From assembly GCA_963765135.1 (NCBI GenBank), contig CAVXUX010000003.1:558001-622000 (forward strand): a DNA stretch of 64,000 bases, written 5' to 3'. The stretch is from JACVRW01 sp963765135 (GTDB taxonomy: Bacteria > Actinomycetota > Thermoleophilia > Solirubrobacterales > Thermoleophilaceae). The notes beneath the pieces are model-generated. The model was not told where the DNA came from. It saw nothing but the letters and a program-made list of their open reading frames with translations, and made no database searches. Shown here in pieces: positions 17,617 through 25,619 of this stretch; position 1 is the stretch's first letter, and each line of letters begins with the position of its first letter. The translations under genes were made by a program, and so were the position numbers.

Positions 17617-18210
17617 CTACTCCGCCGCCAAGAGGCGCACGTCGTGCGCGAGCGTCTCCGGGGTCGCCTGGTCGCCCGGGAACCCGATCCGCTGGAAGCC
17701 CTTCTTGTCGACCAGCGTGAAGCGCGCCTGGTGCTCCTCGTTGATCGACTGCGCGCGGATGAAGAACGCCTTCCAGAGCGGCTTCAGCTCGGCTCGCGTG
17801 CCGAGCACGAAGTCGACTCGCCCGAGCGCGCGCGCCTTCGCCAGGAAGGTCCGGGCGCGCTCGGGGGTGTCGCGCGGGGGGTCGACCGCGATCGCCAGCG
17901 CGGGCACGTCCTCGCCGAGGTCGTCGAGCGCGCCGCGCACGGTCTGGGCCTGGGCCGGGCAGGTGTCGTCGCAGGTCGTGTACAGGAAGGTCACGATCAC
18001 CGGCTTCCCGCGCAGGGCGCGCATCGAGACCCGCTCGCCGTCCTGGTCGCGCAGCGTGAAGTCGGGCGCGCGCACGCCGGCGGGCATCCGGGCGCCCTCG
18101 AAGTCGGTGCCGCCGACGTCGGGCTCGTCCTTCGAGTCGGCCGCGAGCACGACCGCCCCGAGGGCGAAGACACCCACCAGGAAGAGCGCGATCAGGATGC
18201 GCGCGTGCAC
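17617..18210 (-). CDS. SCO1/SenC family copper chaperone-like protein
   Basis: A membrane-anchored thioredoxin-fold protein of about 197 residues. The N-terminal helix (ILIALFLVGVFALGAVVLAA) serves as signal-anchor. The copper-binding motif TTCDDTCP follows VTFLY, and the conserved His is likely in NEEHQARFTLVD. Family members load CuA of cytochrome c oxidase. GTG 18210 is preferred over TTG 18234, which would leave 2 bp to the divergent thioesterase start. No oxidase genes are in the window. Confidence 0.88.
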   Translation of the reverse strand: MHARILIALFLVGVFALGAVVLAADSKDEPDVGGTDFEGARMPAGVRAPDFTLRDQDGERVSMRALRGKPVIVTFLYTTCDDTCPAQAQTVRGALDDLGEDVPALAIAVDPPRDTPERARTFLAKARALGRVDFVLGTRAELKPLWKAFFIRAQSINEEHQARFTLVDKKGFQRIGFPGDQATPETLAHDVRLLAAE

Positions 18211-18236
18211 GCTCGTCAGGCTAGTGTCCGCCAACC

Positions 18237-18722
18237 ATGGCCGAGCGCTCGCTGACGGTGACCTGGCAGGACCCGCGCGGGCTCGCCGCGCGCGCCACCG
18301 AGGGCAGCGGGCTCGACTTCCTGCGGGCCATCATCTCCGGCGAGCTGCCCAAGGCGCCCATCCAGGAGCTGGTCGGCTTCGAGCTCGAGGAGGCCGACGA
18401 GGGCCGTGTGCTCTTCACGATCGAGCCCGGCGAGCAGCACTACAACCCGATCGGCAGCGTCCACGGCGGCGTGGCCGCCACGCTGCTCGACAGCGCCATG
18501 GGCGCCGCCGTCCATTCGACGCTTCCGGAGGGCACCGGGTACGCCACGCTCGAGGTGAAGTTCAACCTCGTCCGGGCAATCACCGCCGAGACCGGGCGCG
18601 TCCTGGCGGAGGGAAAGGTCATCCACCGCGGCAAGTCGGTCGCCACCGTCGAGGGCAGCCTGCGCGCAGCGGAGGGCGACAAGCTGCTCGCCCACGGCAC
18701 CTCGACCTGCCTGATCCGCTAG
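18237..18722 (+). CDS. PaaI-family hotdog thioesterase
   Basis: A 161-residue hotdog-fold protein. The core motif HGGVAATLLDSAMGAAV (about residues 78-95) matches the PaaI/YbgC-like acyl-CoA thioesterases, and FNLVRAI and VATVEGSL follow in the sheet. It probably hydrolyses aryl- or acyl-CoA esters; the acyl group is unknown. It overlaps the convergent response regulator gene by 4 bp at the 3' end. Confidence 0.85.
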   Translation: MAERSLTVTWQDPRGLAARATEGSGLDFLRAIISGELPKAPIQELVGFELEEADEGRVLFTIEPGEQHYNPIGSVHGGVAATLLDSAMGAAVHSTLPEGTGYATLEVKFNLVRAITAETGRVLAEGKVIHRGKSVATVEGSLRAAEGDKLLAHGTSTCLIR

Positions 18723-19354
18723 GGCTCGACCAGACCTCGCCGAATCGCGTAGCGCACCAGCTCCACGCGGTCGCGCATCTCGAGCTTCGAGAGCACGTTG
18801 GCGCGGTGCGATTCGACTGTCTTCTCGGACACCTTGAGCGTCTCCGCGATCTGCCGGTTGGTGTAGGCCTCGGCGATCAGCTTGACCACCTCGAGCTCGC
18901 GCGGGGTGAGCGGGTCGTCGGGCTCGGACCGGCCGCTCTCGACCCACTCGTCCATCAGGTCGCGCTGGGCGTCGCCCGACAGGAACGTGCGCCCGCCTGC
19001 GACCGTGCGCACGGCACCGATCAGGTCGGTGTCGGCCGCGCGCTTGAGCACGTAGCCGGACGCGCCCGAGGCGAGCCCCTCGAGGAAGTAGCGCTCGTCG
19101 TCGTGCATGGACAGCAGCAGCACGCGCGTTTCGGGGACGTGGGCGCGGATCTCGCGTGCCGCCTGGAGTCCCGTCATGCGCGGCATCGAGACGTCCAGCA
19201 CCGCCACGTCCGGTCGGTGCGACTGGGTCGATTCGAGCGCGGCGACGCCGTCGTCGGCCTCGGCCACCACCTCCATGTCGAGCTGGCGGTCGATCAGCAT
19301 GCGCAGGCCGGAGCGCACGATGCCGTGGTCGTCCGCGATCAGGACGCGGATCAT
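18719..19354 (-). CDS. NarL/FixJ-type response regulator
   Basis: A 211-residue two-component regulator. The receiver domain has Asp8-Asp9, the phosphoacceptor Asp54 (VAVLDVSM) and the switch Lys in YVLKRA. The C-terminal LuxR-type HTH shows LTPRELEVVKLIAEAYTNRQIA and VESHRANVLSKL. The ATG at 19354 overlaps the histidine kinase stop (ATGA), so the pair is cotranscribed and coupled. Target genes are unknown. Confidence 0.95.
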   Translation of the reverse strand: MIRVLIADDHGIVRSGLRMLIDRQLDMEVVAEADDGVAALESTQSHRPDVAVLDVSMPRMTGLQAAREIRAHVPETRVLLLSMHDDERYFLEGLASGASGYVLKRAADTDLIGAVRTVAGGRTFLSGDAQRDLMDEWVESGRSEPDDPLTPRELEVVKLIAEAYTNRQIAETLKVSEKTVESHRANVLSKLEMRDRVELVRYAIRRGLVEP

Positions 19355-20353
19355 TCCGGCACCCGGAGCGTGATCGTCGTGCCGCCGCCGGGGGCGGAGC
19401 GCACGTCCAGCTCGCCGCCGACCAGGCGGGCGCGCTCGGCCATCCCCACCAGGCCCAGTCCACCGCTGGGGCCCTCCGCGTTCGTGCGCGCCGCTCGGGT
19501 CGAAGCCACTCCCGTCGTCGCGCACGCGCAGCTCCGCGCCGCCGTCGCGCTCCTCGAGGTCCATCTCGACGACGGTCGCGCCGGCGTGGCGCGTGACGTT
19601 CGTCAGCGCCTCCTGAGCGACGCGGTAGATCGCGGTCTGCACGACCTCGGGCAGCGTGTCGGGGTCGCCGCGGGTGTCGAGGCGCACCTCGATCCCGGTG
19701 CGCGCCGAGAAGCGCTTGAGCTGCGTCTCAACGGCGGGCACCAGCCCGTGGTCGTCGAGCGCCGACGGGCGCAGCTGGCGGGCGAGGTTGAGCAGCTCGT
19801 CCATGGCCTGGTTGACCAGCCGCTTCAGCTCGGCCACCTCGGGCGCGCGCTCGGGCGGCGTCTCCTGGGCGAGCGCCTCCAGCCGCAGCAGGATCGCGGT
19901 GAGCGCCTGGTTGACCTCGTCGTGGAGGTCGCGCGCCAGACGGCGGCGCTCCTCCTCCTGGGCGCGCATGGCCAGCTGGCCCGAGCGGCGCCGCTCCTCC
20001 TCGATGCGCTGGAGCAGGCCGTGGAAGGAGCTCGCCAGCCGGTCGATCTCCTCGACGGGGTTGGCGCGGCGCAGCTCGAGCGGCGAGGGCTGGGAGGGGT
20101 CGATCGACTCGATCTCGTCGATCAGGCGCTCCAGCGGCCGGAAGCGGCGCTGGAGCATCCAGAGGTTCGTGCAGAGCGTCAGGACGATCGCGAGCGCGAT
20201 GATCATGAACTCCCAGCGCTCGTTGGTCGAGCCGAGGTCGAGTCCCGAGGCGACGCTGGCGGCGAGCAGCGTGAGCGCGAACAGCACCACATTGGCCGCA
20301 ACGATCTGGCCTATGAGGGAGTCGTCGCGGCGGGTCATGCGTGGTCTGTCCAT
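19351..20353 (-). CDS. NarL-type sensor histidine kinase (one frameshift in given sequence)
   Basis: A membrane sensor of about 333 residues. Two hydrophobic helices flank a short outer loop, followed by a HAMP-like linker, a HisKA_3 dimerisation region with the phosphoacceptor His in ARDLHDEVNQ, and a HATPase domain (DDGSGFDP). The G2 box and C-terminus (GGLGLVGMAERA, GGTTITLRVPE) are in another frame; one extra base in the run at 19468-19471 explains it. Starts at 20353, 20338 and 20398 are possible; 20398 would lie in a perfect hairpin and is doubtful. Signal sensed is unknown. Confidence 0.85.
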
Positions 20354-20380
20354 TGATCGGAATGCGCCCATCCGGGAGAA

Positions 20381-20398
20381 ATGGGGTCTCCACCCCAT
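20381..20398. promoter_or_regulatory. Perfect inverted repeat ATGGGGT-CTCC-ACCCCAT
   Basis: A 7-bp perfect stem with a 4-base spacer in the 190-bp gap between the divergent histidine kinase and rhodanese-E1 genes. It is placed like an operator. Which regulator uses it is unknown; the adjacent response regulator is one possibility. Confidence 0.45.
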
Positions 20399-20500
20399 AT
20401 CGGCACGCGGCGACAGGGCCGAAACTGTTGGTGAGGCTTCGATCAGGCAGGAGTGCTGCCCCGGAGCTTCCGCAGAGAAAAATCTAGGTCTGGGTCTTTG

Positions 20501-20525
20501 CCGGGGCGCTCATCGAGCGCCCCGG
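20501..20525. repeat. Perfect 11-bp hairpin CCGGGGCGCTC-ATC-GAGCGCCCCGG
   Basis: An 11-bp perfect stem with a 3-base loop ends 1 bp before the TATATT box of the rhodanese-E1 gene and occupies the place of a -35 element. No gene reads into it from the left (the kinase diverges), so an ordinary terminator role is unlikely. It may be an operator, or a terminator shielding the promoter. Confidence 0.6.
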
Positions 20526-20526
20526 C

Positions 20527-20540
20527 TATATTTTGTGAAG
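20527..20540 (+). promoter_or_regulatory. TATATT -10 box and TTTTGTGAAG leader of the rhodanese-E1 gene
   Basis: TATATT at 20527-20532 is followed by a T-run and GTGAAG, and the ATG comes 10 nt after the box, so the 5' leader is at most a few bases. The same layout (TATACT, T-run, TGAAG, start codon 10 nt after the box) precedes cysM at 22907. Confidence 0.55.
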
Positions 20541-20542
20541 TA

Positions 20543-21736
20543 ATGGCTTCAGGCGCAGAAGTACTCCGCAAGATCAAGGAGCAGATCCGCGAGGTGGACC
20601 CCAAGGAGGTCCACGATCGCGACTCCAACGGGAACGGCACCCGGCCGCCCGTGATCGTCGACGTGCGCGAGCAGCACGAGTTCGAGGAGTCGCACCTGCC
20701 GGGCGCGGTCCACGTGCCGCGCGGGCACCTCGAGTCGCGCATCGAGGGCGTGGTGAGCGATCGCTCGCAGCCGGTCGTCCTCTACTGCGCCTCCGGCAAC
20801 CGCTCCGCCTTCGCCGCTCAGACGATGACGGACCTGCTCGGCTACGAGGACGTGGCCTCGATGCGCGGCGGCATCACGCTCTGGAAGGACCGCGGCTACG
20901 AGGTCGAGGTCCCGCGCGCGCTCACCGGCGAGCAGCGCGAGCGCTACTCGCGCCACCTGCTGGTGCCGGAGATCGGCCTCGAGGGCCAGATGAAGCTGCT
21001 CGACGCGCGCGTCCTGCTGCTCGGCGCCGGCGGCCTCGGCTCGCCCGCCGCGCTCTACCTCGCCGCGGCCGGCGTCGGCACGATCGGGATCGTCGACAAC
21101 GACGTCGTCGACCTCTCCAACCTCCAGCGCCAGGTGGCCCACTCCAACGACCGCATCGGCGTGCCCAAGGTGGACTCGGCGGAGATCGCGATCCACGAGA
21201 TCAACCCGGACGTGAACGTCGAGAAGCACCCGGTCCGTCTCGGCGCCGACAACATCATGGAGATCATCGAGGGCTACGACGTGATCGTCGACGGCCTCGA
21301 CAACTTCCCCACCCGCTACCTGCTCAACGACGCGAGCGTGCGGCTGCAGATCCCGGTGGTGTCGGCCTCGATCCTCGGCTTCGAGGGCCAGCTGTCGGTC
21401 TTCCACCCCTACGAGGGTCCGTGCTACCGCTGCCTCTACCCGACGCCGCCGCCGGCCGAGCTGGCGCCCTCCTGCGGCGCCGCCGGAGTGCTCGGCGTGC
21501 TGCCCGGGGTGATGGGCCTGCTGCAGTCGGTCGAGGTCATCAAGCTGATCACCGGCGCCGGCGAGACGATGGCCGGCCGCCTGCTGCTCTACGACGCCCT
21601 CGGCACCACGTTCACCGAGCTGAAGGTGCGCCGCGACCCGGACTGCCCGATCTGCTCGCGCGACCCGGAGTCGATCTCGGACGACGAGATGGGCGTCTTC
21701 CCGGACTACGAATTGTTCTGCGCCGGCGCCGGCTAG
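20543..21736 (+). CDS. Rhodanese-ThiF/MoeB fusion: sulfur-carrier activating E1 and sulfurtransferase
   Basis: A 397-residue fusion. Residues about 35-110 are a rhodanese domain with active Cys82 (YCASGNRS). Residues about 125-397 are a ThiF/MoeB-type E1: LLGAGGLGSPAALYL, DNDVVDLSNLQRQ, and zinc cysteines in CYRCLYP and CPICSRD. It should adenylate the C-terminal Gly of a ubiquitin-like carrier and transfer rhodanese-bound sulfur to make a thiocarboxylate. Order is reversed relative to MoeZ/MOCS3, where the rhodanese is C-terminal. CysO follows 19 bp later, the obvious partner. Confidence 0.9.
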   Translation: MASGAEVLRKIKEQIREVDPKEVHDRDSNGNGTRPPVIVDVREQHEFEESHLPGAVHVPRGHLESRIEGVVSDRSQPVVLYCASGNRSAFAAQTMTDLLGYEDVASMRGGITLWKDRGYEVEVPRALTGEQRERYSRHLLVPEIGLEGQMKLLDARVLLLGAGGLGSPAALYLAAAGVGTIGIVDNDVVDLSNLQRQVAHSNDRIGVPKVDSAEIAIHEINPDVNVEKHPVRLGADNIMEIIEGYDVIVDGLDNFPTRYLLNDASVRLQIPVVSASILGFEGQLSVFHPYEGPCYRCLYPTPPPAELAPSCGAAGVLGVLPGVMGLLQSVEVIKLITGAGETMAGRLLLYDALGTTFTELKVRRDPDCPICSRDPESISDDEMGVFPDYELFCAGAG

Positions 21737-21755
21737 CGGTTAGTCTGCCCGCCGC

Positions 21756-22035
21756 ATGAGCACGGTCAAGATCCCCCCGGTCCTGCGCGCCTCCGTGGGC
21801 GGCGCCAAGGAGGTCGAGGCCTCCGGCGCGAGCGTCGGCGACGTGCTGCGCTCGCTCGCCGAGCAGCACCCGGCAACGCGAATCGCAGCTGTTCTCGGAG
21901 GAGGGCGACCTCAACCGCTACGTCAACGTCTACCTCAACGACGAGGACGTGCGGGTGCTCGACGGGCTCGATACGAGCGTGTCCGAGAGCGACACGATCG
22001 TGATCCTGCCGGCCATGGCCGGCGGCTGGCGCTGA
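21756..22035 (+). CDS. cysO: CysO/MoaD/ThiS-family sulfur carrier protein (one frameshift in given sequence)
   Basis: A ubiquitin-like sulfur carrier of 92 residues after repair. The N-terminal half (IPPVLRASVGG, VGDVLRSLAEQHP) and the C-terminal half (NRYVNVYLNDEDVR, IVILPAMAGGWR) lie in frames one base apart; an extra A near 21881 fits. The carrier should receive sulfur at the diglycine. Here GG is followed by Trp-Arg before the stop, so a protease would have to expose the glycine first. Name cysO is given from context: E1 before it, CysM after, Mec-type protease at 26187. ThiS or MoaD use remains possible. Confidence 0.82.
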
Positions 22036-22527
22036 TCGTCAGGCACGCCACCGCGGCGGACGTCGAGCAGTGGGGGCGCCTGTGGGCCAGCTCCGCCCGC
22101 GCCGCGTTCGCGCCGCTGCTGCCGGAGGGCCACCCGCTGCCGCAGCCGAACCCCGAGGGCGTGCGGGCCAGGCTGGCGCAGCTCCGAGGTGAGCCTGCTG
22201 GTGGCCGACGACGACGGCGAGCTGGCCGGCTTCACCGGATGCGGCATCAGCCGCGACGCCGACGCGGGTCCCGAGGTGGGGGAGATCTGGAGCTTCTTCG
22301 TGGCTGCCGACCGCTGGCGCGCCGGCGTGGGGCGCGCGCTGATGGGTGGCGCGCTCGACGACCTGCGCCTGCGTGGCTACGCCGAGGCGACGGTGTGGTC
22401 GTTCGACTCGAACGAACGCGCCAACGCGTTCTACGAGGCGCATGGCTTCGCGCGCGACGGCGCGACGCGCACCGAGGAGGTCTGGGCGCACCTGCTGGAG
22501 GTGCGCTACCGGCGCGCGCTGGCGTAG
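22032..22527 (+). CDS. GNAT-family N-acetyltransferase (one frameshift in given sequence)
   Basis: A GNAT acetyltransferase of about 165 residues. The start is unclear: coding begins at CTG 22032 overlapping the cysO stop (LIVRHATAADVEQW), and no ATG or GTG lies in frame. An extra C near 22184 shifts the frame before VSLLVADDDGELAGF. The acetyl-CoA site (VAADRWRAGVGRALM) and NERANAFYEAHGF are typical. Substrate unknown. Its place between cysO and cysM hints at, but does not prove, a sulfur-related role. Confidence 0.78.
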
Positions 22528-22537
22528 CCTGCGCGGC

Positions 22538-22897
22538 GTGCGCGTCGACAACCTCCAGCGCGTGGAGCCGTTCGTCACCCTCGACGGCTCCGAGATCCGC
22601 GAGGTGGCCGGCCCGCCGAGCGGCAACGCCGTGAACCAGAGCCTGGCCGAGGCCACCGTGCCGCCGGGCGGCGAGACCGTCGAGCACTTCCACCGCACCA
22701 CCGAGGAGATCTACTTCTTCACGCACGGGAGCGGCCGGATGCGCCTGGGCGACGAGGAGCGCGAGGTCGGTCCGGGCGACACCGTGGTGATCGCGCCGGG
22801 CGTGCCCCACAAGCTCTGGAACACGGGGCAGGAGCCGCTGCGGCTGCTGTGCTGCTGCGCGCCCGCGTACTCGGACGAGGACACGGTGCTCACCTAA
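22538..22897 (+). CDS. Cupin-domain protein
   Basis: A 119-residue single-domain cupin from GTG 22538. Metal-binding motif 1 is the His-x-His...Glu in EHFHRTTEEIYFF and motif 2 carries PGVPHKLWN. Small cupins of this type can be metal dioxygenases, isomerases or sensors; nothing here decides. A cluster of three cysteines (LLCCCAP) near the C-terminus is unusual. It lies between the GNAT gene and cysM on the same strand. Confidence 0.82.
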   Translation: MRVDNLQRVEPFVTLDGSEIREVAGPPSGNAVNQSLAEATVPPGGETVEHFHRTTEEIYFFTHGSGRMRLGDEEREVGPGDTVVIAPGVPHKLWNTGQEPLRLLCCCAPAYSDEDTVLT

Positions 22898-22906
22898 CCG
22901 CGGAGC

Positions 22907-22920
22907 TATACTTTTTGAAG
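22907..22920 (+). promoter_or_regulatory. TATACT -10 box and TTTTTGAAG leader of cysM
   Basis: TATACT at 22907-22912, then a T-run and TGAAG, with the TTG start 10 nt after the box. A GCTCA pentamer begins 19 bp upstream of the box, exactly as upstream of the rhodanese-E1 gene (20508). No TTGACA-like -35 is present. Confidence 0.55.
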
Positions 22921-22922
22921 CT

Positions 22923-23897
22923 TTGACGCCACGGCTCGACAACCGGCCGTGCGGGGGAAAGTTCCGCGACATCGTCGACGCGATCGGCAACACGCCGCTC
23001 GTCGAGTTGCGCTCGCTCAACCCCAAGCACGGCGTGCACGTCTACGCGAAGCTCGAGAGCTACAACCCGACCGGTTCGGTCAAGGATCGGGTCGCTCGAT
23101 CGCTGATCGAGAACGCGGAGACGAACGGCCTGATCGAGCCCGGCCAGACGATCCTCGAGCCCACCTCCGGCAACACCGGCATCTCGCTGGCGATGATCTG
23201 CTCGCGCAAGGGCTACCCGCTCAAGGTGGTCATGCCCGACAACGTCACCGAGGAGCGCACGCAGCTGCTGCGCATGTACGGCGCCGAGATCATCTACTCG
23301 CCCGGCGAGCAGGGCTCCAACGGCGCGGTCGCAATGGCGCTCGACCTGGCCGAGGCGGACGCGTCCGTCTACATGCCCTACCAGTACGGCAACCAGGCCA
23401 ACCCGGACGCCCACTACCACGGCACCGCGTGCGAGATCCTCGAGGAGCTGGACGACGTGCGCGCCTTCGTCGGCGGCCTCGGCACCGGCGGCACGCTGAT
23501 GGGCAACGCGCGGCGGCTCAAGGAGGAGAACGACGAGACGATCGTCGTGGCCGCCGAGCCGCTCCAGGGCGAGCTCGTGCAGGGACTGCGCTCCCTCGAG
23601 GACGGCTACATCCCGCCGATCATCGACCTGGAGCTGCTGGACCGCAAGATCTTCGTCTCCAACCGCGACGCGGTCGTGTGGACCAAGAAGCTGCTCGACG
23701 AGGAGGGCCTCTTCCTGGGTGTCTCGAGCGGCGCGATCGCCGCGATCGCGGCGCGCGTGGCCGGCGAGCTGGACGAGGGCAACGTCGTGTTCGTCGCCCC
23801 CGACGACGGGTGGAAGTACCTCAGCTCGGGCGTCTACTCGAAGTCGATCGAGGAGCTCGAGGCGGACGGCACGCTCGAGCGCGCGTCGTTCTGGTGA
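22923..23897 (+). CDS. cysM: CysM-type cysteine synthase (probably O-phosphoserine/CysO-thiocarboxylate dependent)
   Basis: A 324-residue fold-type II PLP enzyme with PLP lysine Lys54 (NPTGSVKDR) and phosphate loop TSGNTG. Its C-terminus (DDGWKYLSSGVYS) and the GLRSLEDGYIP segment with Arg223 resemble Mycobacterium tuberculosis CysM, where the equivalent arginine selects O-phosphoserine and a flexible C-terminus closes over the site. It is therefore placed in the CysO pathway, not as an O-acetylserine sulfhydrylase; this is inference from motifs and neighbours. TTG start fits the promoter spacing. Confidence 0.88.
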   Translation: MTPRLDNRPCGGKFRDIVDAIGNTPLVELRSLNPKHGVHVYAKLESYNPTGSVKDRVARSLIENAETNGLIEPGQTILEPTSGNTGISLAMICSRKGYPLKVVMPDNVTEERTQLLRMYGAEIIYSPGEQGSNGAVAMALDLAEADASVYMPYQYGNQANPDAHYHGTACEILEELDDVRAFVGGLGTGGTLMGNARRLKEENDETIVVAAEPLQGELVQGLRSLEDGYIPPIIDLELLDRKIFVSNRDAVVWTKKLLDEEGLFLGVSSGAIAAIAARVAGELDEGNVVFVAPDDGWKYLSSGVYSKSIEELEADGTLERASFW

Positions 23898-23898
23898 G

Positions 23899-24111
23899 TT
23901 AAGGGACGGGCTTGGCGGTCGGGCGCTCTTCTTCGAGCTCGTCCGCGTAGTCGTCGTCGTCGTTCACACCGGAGAGCGAGTCCTTCAGCTCACGCATCCC
24001 CTTGCCGACCGAGCGCGCCACCTCGGGCAGACGCTGCGGGCCGAGCACCAGCAGCGCGACTACGAGGATCACCATCATCTCGAGTGGACCGGGAGCGGAG
24101 ATGAACCCCAT
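23899..24111 (-). CDS. tatA: Twin-arginine translocase subunit TatA-like
   Basis: A 70-residue TatA/E-type protein. A short N-terminal membrane helix (LEMMVILVVALLVLG) is followed by the hinge GPQRLPEVARSVGKGMREL amphipathic helix and an acidic tail. It forms the pore of the Tat exporter. No tatB or tatC is adjacent. Two candidate Tat substrates (ferritin-like proteins) lie 1-2 kb away. It is convergent with cysM, 1 bp after its stop. Confidence 0.88.
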   Translation of the reverse strand: MGFISAPGPLEMMVILVVALLVLGPQRLPEVARSVGKGMRELKDSLSGVNDDDDYADELEEERPTAKPVP

Positions 24112-24121
24112 GGTAGCCAGG

Positions 24122-25111
24122 CTACTGCACGGCCGCTGAAGACGGGGCGCCTTTACATGTGTCGTGCATCGCGGGGGACAGCGGCGGGTCGAGCGCCTCG
24201 ATCGCGGCGCGGCTGAGCCTCAGCTCCTGCGCCATCTCCGCGACGACGACTCGCCACGCGGGCCGGGCCGAGCCGTTCGAGCGGAACCACCCCGAGTCCC
24301 AGCCGTAGGGGTCGCAGGGGGCCTGCCATTGGTACGAGTACAGCCGCGAGACGCGCGGCGAGCGGCGCGCGAGGTCGAACATGCGCCGGGTTGCCCTCGC
24401 GGCGCGGTGCTCGTCGTACTTGGAGTAGCGGCGTGAGACGACCACGCCGGACGTCTCGGTGATCCACAGCTCGCCGCGGGTCAGGCCGAGCAGCTTGCGC
24501 GTGCCCGACGCCCGCCATGTGCGCGGCCGGTTGACGTCGATGTAGTTGTGGATCGACCACAGTCGCGGCCGTCCGCGCAGGTGCGGGCGGTAGCGGTGGT
24601 ACCAGCGCACGATGTTGTCCCAGTCGAGCAGGTCGCCGGCGGCCACGCTGCAGCTCCGGCACACGCGTCGCATGGCGTTGTAGAAGCCGGCGGCCTTCTT
24701 CGGGTGGCGGAAGGTCGGCTGCGAGCTGTGGTTGGCCTCGTTCCAGGGGTTGAAGTCGCGCACCCACGGATAGCGAGCGCGGAACGCCCGGAAGCAGCGC
24801 ATGAACGTGCGGTACGAGGGCAGCTTCCAGCGCGCGCCCTCGCGCGCGCTGAACGAGAAGGCCACCAGCGGCCGGGAGCCGGTGCGGCGGGCGCCGGCGA
24901 GCCAGGTGTCGAGGGAGGCGCGGTCGGCGCCGGGACGGCAGGCGACGTCGTATGCGGTGACGAAGCGGACGTGCTCCAGCTCGAGGGCGACGAAGCGCGG
25001 GTCGTCGAACATCTGCGGCTGCTGCTCGCCGATGCCGAGCTCGAAGGGCCAGTCGGCTCGCGCCGCGGGCGCGAACAGGAGTACCAGCGCGAGCGCGAGG
25101 ATCAGCCGCAT
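24122..25111 (-). CDS. Secreted glycoside-hydrolase-like protein (clan GH-A type fold)
   Basis: A 329-residue protein with a clear signal peptide (MRLILALALVLLFAPAARA). A barrel-type hydrolase is suggested by NPWNEANHSS (Glu near residue 134, candidate acid/base) and LWITETSGVVV (Glu near residue 220, candidate nucleophile). Aromatic residues line the later strands (YSYQWQAP, GWDSGWF). The exact family and substrate cannot be told. It sits 10 bp upstream of tatA on the same strand. Confidence 0.72.
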   Translation of the reverse strand: MRLILALALVLLFAPAARADWPFELGIGEQQPQMFDDPRFVALELEHVRFVTAYDVACRPGADRASLDTWLAGARRTGSRPLVAFSFSAREGARWKLPSYRTFMRCFRAFRARYPWVRDFNPWNEANHSSQPTFRHPKKAAGFYNAMRRVCRSCSVAAGDLLDWDNIVRWYHRYRPHLRGRPRLWSIHNYIDVNRPRTWRASGTRKLLGLTRGELWITETSGVVVSRRYSKYDEHRAARATRRMFDLARRSPRVSRLYSYQWQAPCDPYGWDSGWFRSNGSARPAWRVVVAEMAQELRLSRAAIEALDPPLSPAMHDTCKGAPSSAAVQ

Positions 25112-25145
25112 CTCTCGGTAACCGTTTCGGTGAGCGCGAGTTGCG

Positions 25146-25619
25146 CTAAAGCAGATCCTCGCCGAGAACCCGGCGAAGCGCCACTTCGTGCTGGGCCCCG
25201 CAGGCCATGATCGAGCCGAGCGGTTGCAGCAGTCGGTCGTTGTGGAAGGTGGTCAACACGTCCCGATAGGTATCGACCGTCGTGCGCTCCAACTCCAACG
25301 CCGAGTGTGCGAAGGCGCGCCGGTTGGCGAAGTCGAGGGCGAGCTGAGGCGTGTCCGCCTGGGCCGGCGAGCGCCTGCCGAGCGCCTGCTCGAGCCCGCG
25401 GACGTGCTCACGCTCGTGGCCGAGCAGCAGCTTGCCGAGCGCGGGCTCGATCGCGTCGCGCTCGAGCGCGCCCTCGTAGGCGGCGGCGAGGCTGCGCTCG
25501 AGGGCGAGCAGGCGGGCGAGCTGGTCGGCGTCGGATGGCTCGGCGGCGAGGGCGGAGCCGGCGAAGGCGAGCGACGCCACAGCCGCGCTCGCCATCAGGT
25601 CCCGGCGCGTTGCGCTCAC
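25146..25619 (-). CDS. Ferritin-like domain protein with Tat-type signal
   Basis: A 157-residue protein from GTG 25619, overlapping the upstream ferritin-like gene by GTGA. The N-terminus (SATRRDLMASAAVASLAFAGSALA) is a twin-arginine-style signal. The mature part is a helical bundle with Glu-rich positions (LALERSLAAAYEGAL, GHEREHVRGLEQAL, LELERTTVDTYRD) resembling DUF4439/ferritin-like folds. Metal binding is possible, function unknown. It is the second gene of a two-gene tandem of paralogues. Confidence 0.78.
   Translation of the reverse strand: MSATRRDLMASAAVASLAFAGSALAAEPSDADQLARLLALERSLAAAYEGALERDAIEPALGKLLLGHEREHVRGLEQALGRRSPAQADTPQLALDFANRRAFAHSALELERTTVDTYRDVLTTFHNDRLLQPLGSIMACGAQHEVALRRVLGEDLL

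Noticed and set aside
17522..20356. 944-codon plus-strand frame over rrf2, SCO1, thioesterase, response regulator and kinase
   Set aside because: It crosses several clear genes in the wrong frame or strand and has no domain of its own.
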